Part shown: positions 31,784 to 38,861 of the stretch, one piece after another | Position numbering within the stretch: position 1 is the first letter of the stretch | Layout: each line of letters opens with the position of its first letter | From: Protula sp. h YS-2021 | Lineage: Eukaryota > Annelida > Polychaeta > Sabellida > Serpulidae | Assembly: GCA_949752745.1 (NCBI GenBank) | Contig: OX457034.1 | Span: 538,493-602,492 of the forward strand | DNA length: 64,000 bases | Direction of reading: 5' to 3' | Notes under the pieces: model-generated | Seen by the model: the letters and a program-made list of their open reading frames with translations, nothing else | The model's database searches: none | What the model was told of the DNA's origin: nothing | Program-made: the position numbers and the translations under genes

Positions 31784-32034
31784 TATATAAAATATCCCCC
31801 CCCCCTCGCCCCGCCCCGTTGCCCGCTACAGATATTAGCGCACGCTCTGGCAGGGTGGTTGCAAATAGATTGGCACGAAATGTTCAATTCTTTCTCCATT
31901 AATGTGAGCGCTTTTTTTACGCCGTTGTGTTTCAGTTCGAAAGTCGTCCCGACCGATTCAACGCCACCAGGTTCAACACGTCCGAAAGCAAAGTGCCTTT
32001 GACACAAGAGAACTCGCCAGAGACTGGGGTGTAG
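19118..32034 (+). CDS. SLC5-family sodium:solute symporter (SLC5A8/12/6-like)
   Basis: Sixteen exons give about 611 codons; roughly 70 more are missing between 27772 and 28555, where a 200-N gap lies. The protein fits the 13-TM LeuT-fold SLC5 symporters, closest by eye to the SMCT/SMVT branch (monocarboxylates, multivitamins), which move organic anions into cells with Na+. Key blocks: LGTPAEMY after TM2, [29 protein letters not shown] (sodium-symporter signature end), FDPDPTQR...[27 protein letters not shown] and LWYSFIG. An exon-15 loop has four N-glycosylation sequons, as expected for an extracellular loop. The TM8 Ser-rich sodium site is in the missing part. The ATG sits 12 bases into an exon with an acceptor, so a 5' UTR exon lies upstream. 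One apparent frameshift is in exon 14. Substrate cannot be deduced. Confidence 0.88.
19209..19975. other. SLC5 intron 1
   Basis: AT-rich; repeated GTCAGGGAAATGTCAGGGAA words at 19262-19330 and 19510-19580 with TCATACACC / GTATGAACCC at the ends suggest a small inverted-repeat insert. Confidence 0.5.
19976..20132 (+). CDS. SLC5-like exon 2 (TM1-TM2)
   Basis: Acceptor CACATTTCCAG, donor GTATAT. Encodes [20 protein letters not shown], then [10 protein letters not shown] and [10 protein letters not shown]. The GGxQKT..(E/D)(F/Y)(L/F)M and PVALS...LGTP(A/S)E motifs are hallmarks of the SLC5A5/6/8/12 subgroup. Confidence 0.92.
20344..20536 (+). mobile_element. Inverted-repeat element family 1, internally deleted copy
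   Basis: Starts AGGGTTGAGTTTTCG, ends AAGTCTCAACCCT, with the same GGTCGCCCG core. It is shorter than the other copies because the middle is missing. In SLC5 intron 2. Confidence 0.7.
20677..20785 (+). CDS. SLC5-like exon 3 (TM3)
   Basis: Acceptor TTGTTTCAG, donor GTATAC. Encodes [20 protein letters not shown], then [12 protein letters not shown](S/T)(F/Y)E is the conserved lead into the YLE motif of the next exon. Phase joins both sides. Confidence 0.88.
21200..21268 (+). CDS. SLC5-like exon 4
   Basis: Acceptor TTGCTTGCAG, donor GTAAGT; 23 codons. Starts [17 protein letters not shown], equivalent to YLELRFNKCVRLCGT in SMCT1, and ends in the TM4 start. Confidence 0.9.
21960..22085. repeat. 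(AT)n tracts with fold-back flanks
   Basis: Two TATATA runs separated by ACACGTTTCTTAGGCTATGA and flanked on the right by CTCGTAGCCTGAAACAAG, a partial inverted match. In SLC5 intron 4. Confidence 0.75.
22306..22357 (+). CDS. SLC5-like exon 5 (TM4)
   Basis: Acceptor TTTTATTTTCAG, donor GTGAGT; 17 codons plus one base, [17 protein letters not shown]. It aligns with ILYTGIVIYAPALALNQ in SMCT1. Confidence 0.9.
22821..22888 (+). CDS. SLC5-like exon 6 (TM5)
   Basis: Acceptor TTGTTGACAG, donor GTTAGT. Two bases complete a valine, then [20 protein letters not shown] and TL. A tandem array starts within about six bases of the donor. Confidence 0.9.
22889..23605. repeat. About 46-bp minisatellite starting at the exon 6 donor
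   Basis: About 15 units of CACACTGATCCTACTGCAAA, CATAAAACTATCCTTCACG and related words. The first unit begins at TATCCTCCACGTCATCACAC, within six bases of the exon 6 donor GTTAGT. Confidence 0.9.
23843..23923 (+). CDS. SLC5-like exon 7 (signature GG; TM6)
   Basis: Acceptor GGTTCGACAG, donor GTAAGC; 27 codons, [20 protein letters not shown] then MLAIVVQ. GG(L/M)[10 protein letters not shown] is nearly invariant in this transporter subgroup, making it the most diagnostic exon. Confidence 0.95.
24090..24320. repeat. Long G homopolymer tracts
   Basis: G runs of over 20 bases near 24091-24113 and 24292-24318, SLC5 intron 7, plus strand. Similar runs occur at 37675-37694 and 28399-28418. Likely G-quadruplex formers and error-prone to sequence. 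Confidence 0.85.
24354..24410 (+). repeat. Degenerate copy of the exon 8 acceptor boundary
   Basis: ATTGTGATTGGGTTGATTTT through GGTGTTCACCAGGGCACCGG parallels 24459-24515 (ATAGTGACTGGGTTAATG ... GGTGTTCCACAGGGCACCGT). It keeps an AG before GGCACC but no open exon beyond. Confidence 0.7.
24508..24581 (+). CDS. SLC5-like exon 8
   Basis: Acceptor GTTCCACAG, donor GTAAGT. Encodes [20 protein letters not shown], then LLFF, the extracellular loop before TM7 (QGG...GGRLNFWNF in SMCT1). A second, degenerate copy of this intron-exon boundary sits about 105 bp upstream. Confidence 0.88.
24951..25091 (+). CDS. SLC5-like exon 9 (TM7)
   Basis: Acceptor CACGTGGCAG, donor GTGAGG. Encodes [20 protein letters not shown], then [12 protein letters not shown] and LPTLKQAKR. 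This matches [20 protein letters not shown] / NQSQVQRY in SMCT1. The last about 30 bases and the donor are the seed of the 2.3-kb minisatellite that fills the next intron. In the exon's own frame TGA falls at the donor (AAA AGG TGA). Confidence 0.93.
25092..27400 (+). repeat. 2.3-kb minisatellite of the exon 9 end plus splice donor
   Basis: About 35 units of roughly 66 bp. Each has CCCACGCTGAAACAGGCGAA and AAGGTGAGG, then a G-rich arm (GGGAGGAGGGGGGTAGGAGA). Units of the CAGGCGAAAAGGTGAGG type alternate over much of the array with CAGGCCAAAAGGTTAGGG, giving a roughly 133-bp higher-order dimer. The array fills most of SLC5 intron 9. Confidence 0.95.
27637..27772 (+). CDS. SLC5-like exon 10 (TM8 start region)
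   Basis: Acceptor GTTTCGGCAG, donor GTCAGT; the first base completes an arginine. Encodes [20 protein letters not shown], then [20 protein letters not shown]. It aligns with LSLYINLVGLWAIL...YHDCDPWTAKKVSAPDQ. A partial second copy of its 3' part lies at 27842-27938. Confidence 0.92.
27842..27938 (+). pseudogene. Partial second copy of SLC5 exon 10
   Basis: Repeats the last about 85 bases of exon 10 (GGTCTCGTCGTCTACGCTTA onward) and runs past the boundary, where GC replaces GT (GAACCAG then GCCAGTATCA). Against exon 10 there are three silent changes and one Leu-to-Ile change. No acceptor found upstream. Confidence 0.8.
28011..28210. other. Assembly gap of exactly 200 N
   Basis: A round 200-N run is the usual placeholder of scaffolding software, so true size is unknown. 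It lies where one or two SLC5 exons (about 70 codons, including TM8 and the Ser-rich Na+ site) should be. Flanks at 27930-28010 and 28211-28550 show no coding similarity. Confidence 0.95.
28555..28625 (+). CDS. SLC5-like exon after the gap (TM10)
   Basis: Acceptor TTTTGCTTGCAG, donor GTCAGT. Two bases, then [20 protein letters not shown] and VLQ, equivalent to SVVYGALCIGMAALASLMGALLQ. The upstream coding sequence (about 70 residues) is not present, consistent with one or two exons in the N gap. Confidence 0.82.
28865..28950 (+). CDS. SLC5-like exon with apparent 1-base deletion (TM11)
   Basis: Acceptor CCGGTTACAG, donor GTACGT. The 5' part in the incoming frame reads ASLSFTG, the rest only in another frame as [20 protein letters not shown] then SV. 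Together they match AALSVFGMVGGPLMGLFALG. The shift falls in a run of four G at 28882-28885; one more G would make 29 codons and keep phase on both sides. Sequencing homopolymer error and a true null allele are both possible. Confidence 0.8.
29128..29345. repeat. About 45-50-bp tandem repeat, five units
   Basis: Units contain GACGGAAGGAATTTGGGGAC and TTGTTTTATTGATTTTTGTT. Ends at the polypyrimidine tract of the exon that starts at 29361. Confidence 0.88.
29361..29713 (+). CDS. SLC5-like exon with TM12 and glycosylated loop
   Basis: Acceptor CTTTTTTTTCAG, donor GTAAGC; 117 codons plus two bases, the longest exon. It starts [20 protein letters not shown] (TM12), then an extended hydrophilic loop with sequons NAS, NSS, NGT and NFS, ending [10 protein letters not shown]. 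The loop is longer than in SMCT1 (about 90 versus 65 residues), a lineage feature if the reading is right. Confidence 0.9.
30313..30413 (+). CDS. SLC5-like exon with TM13
   Basis: Acceptor TTATTTTTGTAG, donor GTCAAC. Encodes [20 protein letters not shown], then [13 protein letters not shown]. It matches YSLSYLYFSTVGTLVTLLVGILVSL in SMCT1. Confidence 0.92.
30472..31155. repeat. 31-bp minisatellite
   Basis: About 22 units of GATTAGGAGGAGGGGGTAGG plus AGCCAGTAGGC, purine-rich on the plus strand. Begins about 58 bases after the donor at 30414. Confidence 0.95.
31455..31600 (+). CDS. SLC5-like exon, cytoplasmic tail part 1
   Basis: Acceptor CGTTTTGTAG, donor GTAAAT; one base from the prior exon plus AC makes Asp, then [20 protein letters not shown] and [17 protein letters not shown]. 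Hydrophilic, cysteine- and basic-rich, as expected for the C-terminal tail; little conserved. Confidence 0.82.
31632..31790. repeat. (AT)n microsatellites
   Basis: Two TATATA runs (31632-31685 and 31739-31790) in the last SLC5 intron, followed by a C run. Confidence 0.92.
31936..32034 (+). CDS. SLC5-like last coding exon with stop
   Basis: Acceptor TTGTGTTTCAG; 32 codons ending [12 protein letters not shown] then TAG at 32032-32034. Phase fits the previous donor. The bases around the stop (ACTGGGGTGTAG) open the 27-bp array that follows, so its copies repeat TAG in the same frame. Confidence 0.8.
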   Translation, partial: FESRPDRFNATRFNTSESKVPLTQENSPETGV

Positions 32035-32375
32035 CTAGCCGTAGTGTGTACTGGAGTGTAGCTAGCCGCAGTGCGTACTGCAGTGTAGCTAGCCGCAGTG
32101 TGTACTGCAGTGTAGCTAGCCGCAGTGTGTACTGCAGTGTAGCTAGCCGCAGTGTGTACTGGAGTGTAGCTAGCCGCAGTGCGTACTAGAGTGTAGCTAG
32201 CCGCAGTGTGTACTGCAGTGTAGCTAGCCGCAGTGCGTACTGGAGTGTAGCTAGCCGCAGTGTGTACTGGAGTGTAGCTAGCCGCAGTGCGTACTGGAGT
32301 GTAGCTAGCCGCAGTGTGTACTGGAGTGTAGCTAGCCGCAGTGTGTACTGGAGTGCAGCTAGCCGCAGTGTATGT
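32023..32375 (+). repeat. 27-bp minisatellite that starts at the SLC5 stop codon
   Basis: About 13 units of GTGTAGCTAGCCGCAGTGTG plus TACTGGA. The first unit is the coding end ACTGGGGTGTAG. At 27 bp (nine codons) each unit has TAG in the same frame as the true stop. Confidence 0.92.
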
Positions 32376-32768
32376 ATGCGGTTGAGGATGGGGAAAAGTG
32401 GAATTTAGCCCTCCCCACTTTTCCGTCCTCCCCGAAATGGCCCCCTTCCCCACCCTTGGACTGCTGACACACCCGTGCACGAGATCTTTTGTCAGACCCA
32501 CCTCCCTCTTCCTCCCCCCCCCCCCCCAAAGCCCACCCCCAAAGTCCACCCATGGACCATCAACTTCCGGTATATTGTTATGTACTTAGTGGTGTTCATT
32601 CATAATGAGCCGATATTGTTCTTTGTTTTTTTTTGTTTTTTGTATGTTTTTATTATTAATATTATTATTATCATTTTGGGTGGGAGGGGAGCTGTGTTAT
32701 GTTTTATTTGAAATACTTAACTACACAATGCTAAAAGGCGGGTCACTGACATCAGTAATAATGTTCTC

Positions 32769-32868
32769 ATGTTGTCCCCTCGTGTTGTCCCCTCGTGTTG
32801 TCCCCTCATGTTGTCCCCTCGTGTTGTCCCCTCGTGTTGTCCCCTCGTGTTGTCCCCTCGCGTTGTTA
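32769..32868. repeat. 15-bp tandem repeat
   Basis: Seven units of TGTTGTCCCCTCGTG, probably in the 3' UTR or downstream of the SLC5 gene; followed by seven GTTT units at 32905-32938. Confidence 0.93.
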
Positions 32869-32947
32869 ACGAAGTAAGTGCTGTATAAAGTGGCTGGCTT
32901 GGCTTCTTGTTTGTTTGTTTGTTTGTTTGTTTGTTTGTTGCACACAG

Positions 32948-35395
32948 TTGTCAGATTCCCGTAGTTCGTTTTTAGCAGAGAGGAGAGAGGTGTGGGATAC
33001 CGCCGTGGCTGAAAATAAAGCCACCGCTGTAACTCCCGTCACTAACCTTGACGAAGCTTTTACTGCCACAATATCCAACCTCACTATTCTTGATGAAGCT
33101 TTGACTGCCTCAATAGCTAGCCTCTCTAACCTTGATGAAGCTTTGACTGCCTCAATAGCTAGTCTCGGTATCCTTGACGAAGCTTGGACTGCCTCAACAG
33201 CTAGTCTCACTATCCTCGACGAAGCTTGGACTGCCTCAATAGCTAGTCTCACTATCCTCGACGAAGCTTGGACTGCCTCAATAGCTAGTCTCAATATCCT
33301 CGACGAAGCTTGGACTGCCTCAGTAGCTAGTCTCACTATCCTCGACGAAGCTTTGACTGCCTCAGTAGCTAGTCTCACTATCCTTGACCAAGCTTTGACT
33401 GCCTCAGTAGCTAGTCTCACTATCCTTGACGAAGCTTGGACTGCCTCAATAGCTAGTCTCACTATCCCCGACGAAGCTTGGACTGCCTCAGTAGCTAGCC
33501 TCTCTAACTTTGACGAAGCTTTGACTGCCTCAATAGCTAGTCTCACTATCCTTGACGAAGCTTTGACTGCCTCAATAGCTAGCCTCTCTAACCTTGATGA
33601 AGCTTTGACTGCCTCAATAGCTAGTCTCACTGTCCTTGACGAAGCTTCGACTGCCTCAATAGCTAGCCTCTCTAACCTTGACGAAGCTTTGACTGCCTCA
33701 GTGACTAGCCTCACTAACCTTGACGAAGCTCTGACTGCCTCAATAGCTAGTCACACTAACCTTGACGAACCTTTGACTGCCTCAATAGCTAGTCTCACTA
33801 TCCTTGACGAAGCTTTGACTGCCTCAATAGCTAGTCACACTATCCTTGACGAAGCTTTGACTGCCTCAATAGCTAGTCTCGCTATCCCCGACGAAGCTTG
33901 GACTGCCTCAATAGCTAGTCTCGCTTTCCTCGACGAAGCTTGGACTGCCTAAGTGGCTAGCCTCACTAACCTTGACGAAGCTTTGACTGCCTCAGTGGCT
34001 AGCCACTCTAACCTTGACGAAGCTCTGACAGCCTCAGTGACTAGCCTCCCTAACCTTGACGAAGCTCTGACTGCCTCAGTGACTAGCCTCACTATCCTTG
34101 ACGAAGCTTTGACTGCCTCAGTGACTAGCCTCTCTAACCTTGACGAAGCTTTGACTGCCTCAGTGACTAGCCTCACTAACCTTGACGAAGCTCTGACTGC
34201 CTCAATAGCTAGTCACACTAACCTTGACGAACCTTTGACTGCGTCAATAGCTAGTCTCACTATCCTTGACGAAGCTTTGACTGCCTCAATAGCTAGTCAC
34301 ACTATCCTTGACGAAGCTTTGACTGCCTCAATAGCTAGTCTCGCTATCCTCGACGAAGCTTGGACTGCCTCAATAGCTAGTCTCGCTTTCCTCGACGAAG
34401 CTTGGACTGCCTCAATAGCTAGCCTCTCTAACCTTGACGAAGCTTTGACTGCCTCAGTAGCTAGTCTCACTATCCTTGACCAAGCTTTGACTGCCTCAGT
34501 AGCTAGTCTCACTATCCTTGACGAAGCTTGGACTGCCTCAATAGCTAGCCTCACTAACCTTGACGAAGCTTGGACTGCCTCAATAGCTAGTCTCACTATC
34601 CCCGACGAAGCTTGGACTGCCTCAGTAGCTAGCCTCTCTAACTTTGACGAAGCTTTGACTGCCTCAATAGCTAGTCTCACTATCCTTGACGAAGCTTTGA
34701 CTGCCTCAATAGCTAGCCTCTCTAACCTTGATGAAGCTTTGACTGCCTCAATAGCTAGTCTCACTGTCCTTGACGAAGCTTTGACTGCCTCAATAGCTAG
34801 CCTCTCTAACCTTGACGAAGCTTTGACTGCCTTAGTGGCTAGCCTCACTAACCTTGATGAAGCTTTGACTGTATCAATAGCTAGTCTCACCAACCTTGGT
34901 GAAGCTTTGACCGCCTCAATAGCTAGTCTCACTGTCCTTGACGAAGCTTTGACTGCCTCAATAGCTAGCCTCTCTAACCTTGACGAAGCTTTGACTGCCT
35001 TAGTGGCTAGCCTCACTAACCTTGATGAAGCTTTGACTGTATCAATAGCTAGTCTCACCAACCTTGGTGAAGCTTTGACCGCCTCAATAGCTAGCCTCTC
35101 TAACCTTGATGAAGCTTTGACTGCCTCAATAGCTACTCTCACTATCCTTGACGAAGCTTTTACTGCCACAATATCCAACCTCGCTATCCTTGATGAAGCT
35201 TTGACTGCTTCATTAGCTAGTCTCGCTATCCTTGACGAAGCTTTGACTGCCTCAATAGCTAGTCTCACTATCCTTGATGAAGCTTTGACTGCCTCATTAG
35301 CTAGTCTCGCTATCCTTGACGAAGCTTTTACTGCCATCCGTTTAGAGCAAACACTGCGATTCACTGCGCTAACAGCTGATTTAGTAATTAGGTGA
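32948..35395 (+). CDS. Possible tandem-repeat protein, split by one stop (42-bp array)
   Basis: After a possible acceptor (GCACACAG) a frame reads LSDSRSSFLAERREVWDTAV, then about 54 copies of a 14-residue unit close to SLTILDEALTASIA, ending IRLEQTLRFTALTADLVIR and a stop at 35395. One TAA at 33950-33952 (GCCTAAGTG where sister units have GCCTCAGTG) splits it into 345 and 480 codons counted from 32915. The minus strand is also open (RLAIEAVKASSRI), so the open frame may only reflect a unit length divisible by three. Not recognised. Confidence 0.25.
33040..35340. repeat. 42-bp minisatellite, about 54 units
   Basis: Unit: CTTGACGAAGCTTTGACTGC plus CTCAATAGCTAGTCTCACTAT. Blocks of several units recur (33700-33945 against 34150-34405; 34760-34930 against 34930-35095), showing larger internal duplications. 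Confidence 0.96.
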
Positions 35396-35599
35396 CATTT
35401 ATGGCGATTTTGTTTGTGTGTGTGTGTGTTTTTTTTTTTTTTCAATTACATTGTGTATATTTATTCTGCTGAATTTAGTTTTTTTTCCACAACTTGGGAC
35501 TGTGTTAATTAAGTTATGAAAGTGCTCCCATTGTCTAGGGGAGTGTTCCATTATATCAGGGGAGTGCTCATCTTTTCATGTCATGGTAGTGTTCAGCAA

Positions 35600-36290
35600 A
35601 TCACGGGAGTTATTATCGTATCGTGGAAGTGTTCAACATGTCATGCTAGTGCTCTGCATGCCACGGGAGTACTTACCGTATCGTGGAAGTGCTCACCCTT
35701 GCATGCTAGTGCTCTGCATATCATGGGAGTACTTACCGTACCGTGGAAGTGCTCACCATGTCATGCTAGTGCTCTGCATGCCACGGGAGTACTTACCGTA
35801 TCGTGGAAGTGCTCACCCTTGCATGCTAGTGCTCTGCATATCATGGGAGTACTTACCGTATCGTGGAAGTGCTCGCTATGTCATGCTAGTGCCCTGCATG
35901 TCACGGGAGTACTTACCGTACCGTGGAAGTGCTCACCCTTGCATGCTAGTGCTCTGCATATCATGGGAGTACTTACCGCATCATGGAAGTGCTCGCTATG
36001 TCATGCTAGTGCCCTGCATGCCACGGGAGTGCTCACCCTTGCATGCTAGTGCTCTGCATATCATGGGAGTACTTACCGCATCATGGAAGTGCTCGCTATG
36101 TCATGCTAGTGCCCTGCATGCCACGGGAGTACTTACCGTATCGTGGAAGTGCTCACCCTTGCATGCTGGTGTTCTGCATATCATGGGAGTACTTACCGTA
36201 TCGCGGAAGTGCTCGCTATGTCATGCTAGTGCTCTGCATGCCACGGGAGTACTTACCGTATCGTGGAAGTGCTCCCCATGCCACGGGACT
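35600..36290. repeat. About 60-bp/120-bp minisatellite
   Basis: Alternating units with TGCATGCTAGTGCTCTGCAT, ATCATGGGAGTACTTACCG and TCGTGGAAGTGCTCACC. On the minus strand most units have a GGTAAGT donor-like word. Confidence 0.93.
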
Positions 36291-36649
36291 GTTTTTCATA
36301 GCCCGAAAGTTCTCTCTATGTTAGTGGAACGCTCATTATTTCTCGAGGGAATTCTGGTCATTTTTATGGCGGTGCTAATCATGATGATTTAATAAACACG
36401 GGTGTTTAATGGTCGATGGGGCTGTTTTCAATCCCAGTTGTCTTATGTTAAATGATTTATTCACTTTATCTCAAATATATTAATTTGATTGATGGAAGTG
36501 ATCTAAAAAAAGCGCTGTATGTGTGTCGATGTAATTTCCACAGTTACACAAGATGCTTCTTGATCGAGTGAACTGTAACGTTTGTAGGGAAATAAAAAAA
36601 TAGTCAATCGAGTCCGTCGTTGTTATTCTTTGGTGGCGAGTTTGAACAG

Positions 36650-37225
36650 GGGAAAGTGTGTGGTGGGTGAGTGGGGAGTGTATGGTATTTGGTCAGTGTA
36701 TAGTGTGGGGGCAGTGTGTAGTGTGTGATTAGTGTGTGGGCAGTATGTAGTATGTGGTTCGTGTGTGGGGCAGTGTGTAGTATGTGATTACTGTGTGGGC
36801 AGTGTATAGTGTGTGCGGTAATGTGTCAGTGTGTTTGTCAGTATGTGGTAGTGTGCGGGCAGTGTGTGTGGTCAGTGTGTATTATGTGGTTAGTGTGTGA
36901 TCAGTGTATAGTGTGTGCGGTAATGTGTCAGTGTGTTTGTCAGTATGTGGTAGTGTGCGGGCAATGTGTGTGGTCAGTGTGTATTATGTGGTTAGTGTGT
37001 GCGGTAATGTGTCAGTGTGTTTGTCAGTATGTGGTAGTGTGCGGGCAGTGTGTGTGGTCAGTGTGTATTATGTGGTTAGTGTGTGATCAGTGTATAGTGT
37101 GTGCGGTAGTGTGTCAGTGTGTTTGTCAGTATGTGGTAGTGTGCGGGCAGTGTGTGGTATTTGATCAGTGTATATAGTGTGCTTGAATGCGTAGTGTGTT
37201 TGTGAGTGTGTGGTCAGTGTGTAGC
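36650..37225. repeat. GTGTG-rich tandem repeat, about 95-150 bp units
   Basis: Units share GTGTGCGGTAATGTGTCAGT and TTTGTCAGTATGTGGTAGTG. Cys/Val-rich ORFs over it are artefacts. Confidence 0.9.
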
Positions 37226-37229
37226 ACCT

Positions 37230-38385
37230 AGTCTTAACGCCCCAGGCCTCATAATTCTACCCTTTTGATCTCAAGCCTTCGCCGATATCTGTGAAGAAAA
37301 AAATCTGGAGTGTGGTCCTGAAATTCAGTTTGCCAAGGAAAAGTTGTCATAATTGTTAAATGCGGATGTACACAAAATGAGATTCCATTTTGTTATACTC
37401 CACAATCACTTGACTTCCAAATGCTAAATCCTAAAAATATTTGCCTACAGGCTACAGAATTCAAAACGTTTAACTTGTATTTGTATGTGGAGAGATCCAT
37501 TTTTAGCCTAAGGCTAAATTTCTGATCAAATAATATACGCTTATTGCCAAGTGTTCTAGCGATTACGAGGTCTTAAGTCGTTCATATTTACTTGCAATGT
37601 TTTCATAGATCAATGTGAAATGATTCTGTCACGTCCTGGGAAAATAATAAGACTAAAAGTGAATGAACTCCCTCGGGGGGGGGGGGGGGGGGGGAGGTCC
37701 ATACAATAAAATTACAAAGCGAATCCTTTCAGTCTGTTTTGCTGGATGGAAGTTTGGAAATTCCTGTCTTAAAACATGGAATTTTCCACTGGACTAAATT
37801 ACAGTGCAAAAATCACAAATCAGCTATGAAAAAAAAAAGGTTGTCAATGCCGTGTTCGGGGTGGTCAGCGGCGGGTGTTAACGTTCGCTCTAATTACCTC
37901 AGCTAAGCGAATGCAGTTGGTTAGGCCACCCACCCATCACGGTATACAAAATAAACGCCCACAGAGGCTGGTCTGGTCACCCCGCCCCCCCCCCCTCCAA
38001 GATGTCCCTTAAAAACATAGTGCATGAATGCCGTATCATATTTTACCTCTTTGTTTCTTTAATCCTCACGTCAGATAAAATACAACAGAGTCACTTAATT
38101 TATGAGAAACACTGATTTTATTGGCGCTTGTAAATAATATAAATGATACACAACACACTGTGCTTTTTATCGCTGATATTCGGTTGGAGATAACTTCAGT
38201 CATAGATAAGATTATACAGTGTGTCATTCATTTTATAGTACAGTTAAATCATGTCCTATAAGGGATACAGTTTTGAGATCACTTGTTAAGAGTGGTGTGT
38301 TTACTCAGCGGTATACAATGTGCCCCATCATTTGAAGATTTTTTTCTGGATACGAAGAGTCCTATAAAGAGCTCTCCAGATTAGA
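37230..38385. other. Region without recognised gene
   Basis: Unique sequence with a G run at 37675-37694 and a SINE body at 37858-37985 (CGTTCGCTCTAATTACCTCA, AGCTAAGCGAATGCAG). Nothing else seen. Confidence 0.55.
37858..37985 (+). mobile_element. SINE body, second copy
   Basis: Shares GTTCGCT...AGCTAAGCGAATGC and a CCCATCACGG block with the element at 2828-3018; its tRNA-like head is missing or diverged. Confidence 0.6.
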
Positions 38386-38427
38386 TTTAAATGGCGTATA
38401 AAGACGATGATCCAGACTGTATAATTT

Positions 38428-38670
38428 ATGTCATATCCTGGGAAAAAAGTCCGCACTTATGGATCGTGGGTTCGATATGTGAAACATAAACGTCATTTCC
38501 GCGAGGATCAGTTTTCAATTTGCTTATGTTGTGATCGATGTTCCATATCGATGTTCCATACCCATTTAGGAGCTTCAAAAACACTGCAGAAACATGACAA
38601 ATTGTCATGTAAGAAAAATACGCTAAAATCAGCCCATAAGTATATTCTTGAAATTAAACAGAATAAATAA
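38428..38670 (+). CDS. Small ORF with a BED-like Cys/His pattern
   Basis: An 80-codon ORF contains W14 and Y17-V18, then C35-x2-C38 (CDRC) and H56-x4-C61 (TLQKHDKLSC). This spacing, with aromatic residues before, resembles a BED zinc finger as found in hAT transposases and relatives. The only start is ATGTCATATCCTGGG. No transposase domain follows. It could be a decayed transposon end or chance. Confidence 0.3.
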   Translation: MSYPGKKVRTYGSWVRYVKHKRHFREDQFSICLCCDRCSISMFHTHLGASKTLQKHDKLSCKKNTLKSAHKYILEIKQNK

Positions 38671-38763
38671 CACCAACAACAGATATGAAAAAGGATAATT
38701 AAACTGAACCACAATTGTTATAAAAATACAAAACAAATTGGATGTGTTTATTTTTCATAAATA

Positions 38764-38861
38764 ATGACCAACAACGTCGGAGAAAGAGATTTTTCGGAGA
38801 CTTTAATTTGTAGGCTGTACACGACCGGAAGCAAGAAGAAATTTCCTTTTTGGGATTACAG
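38764..38861 (+). CDS. Candidate first coding exon (unknown gene)
   Basis: ATG opens 32 codons plus two bases, MTNNVGERDFSETLICRLYT through KKKFPFWDY, to a strong donor CAGGTAAGG. No homology recognised. A downstream exon with matching phase was not identified, so this rests on an open frame and a consensus donor only. Confidence 0.25.

Noticed and set aside
36809..37177. 122-codon Cys/Val-rich ORF as a secreted cysteine-rich peptide
   Set aside because: It is a reading of a GTGTG-rich tandem repeat; no signal peptide or non-repeat domain.
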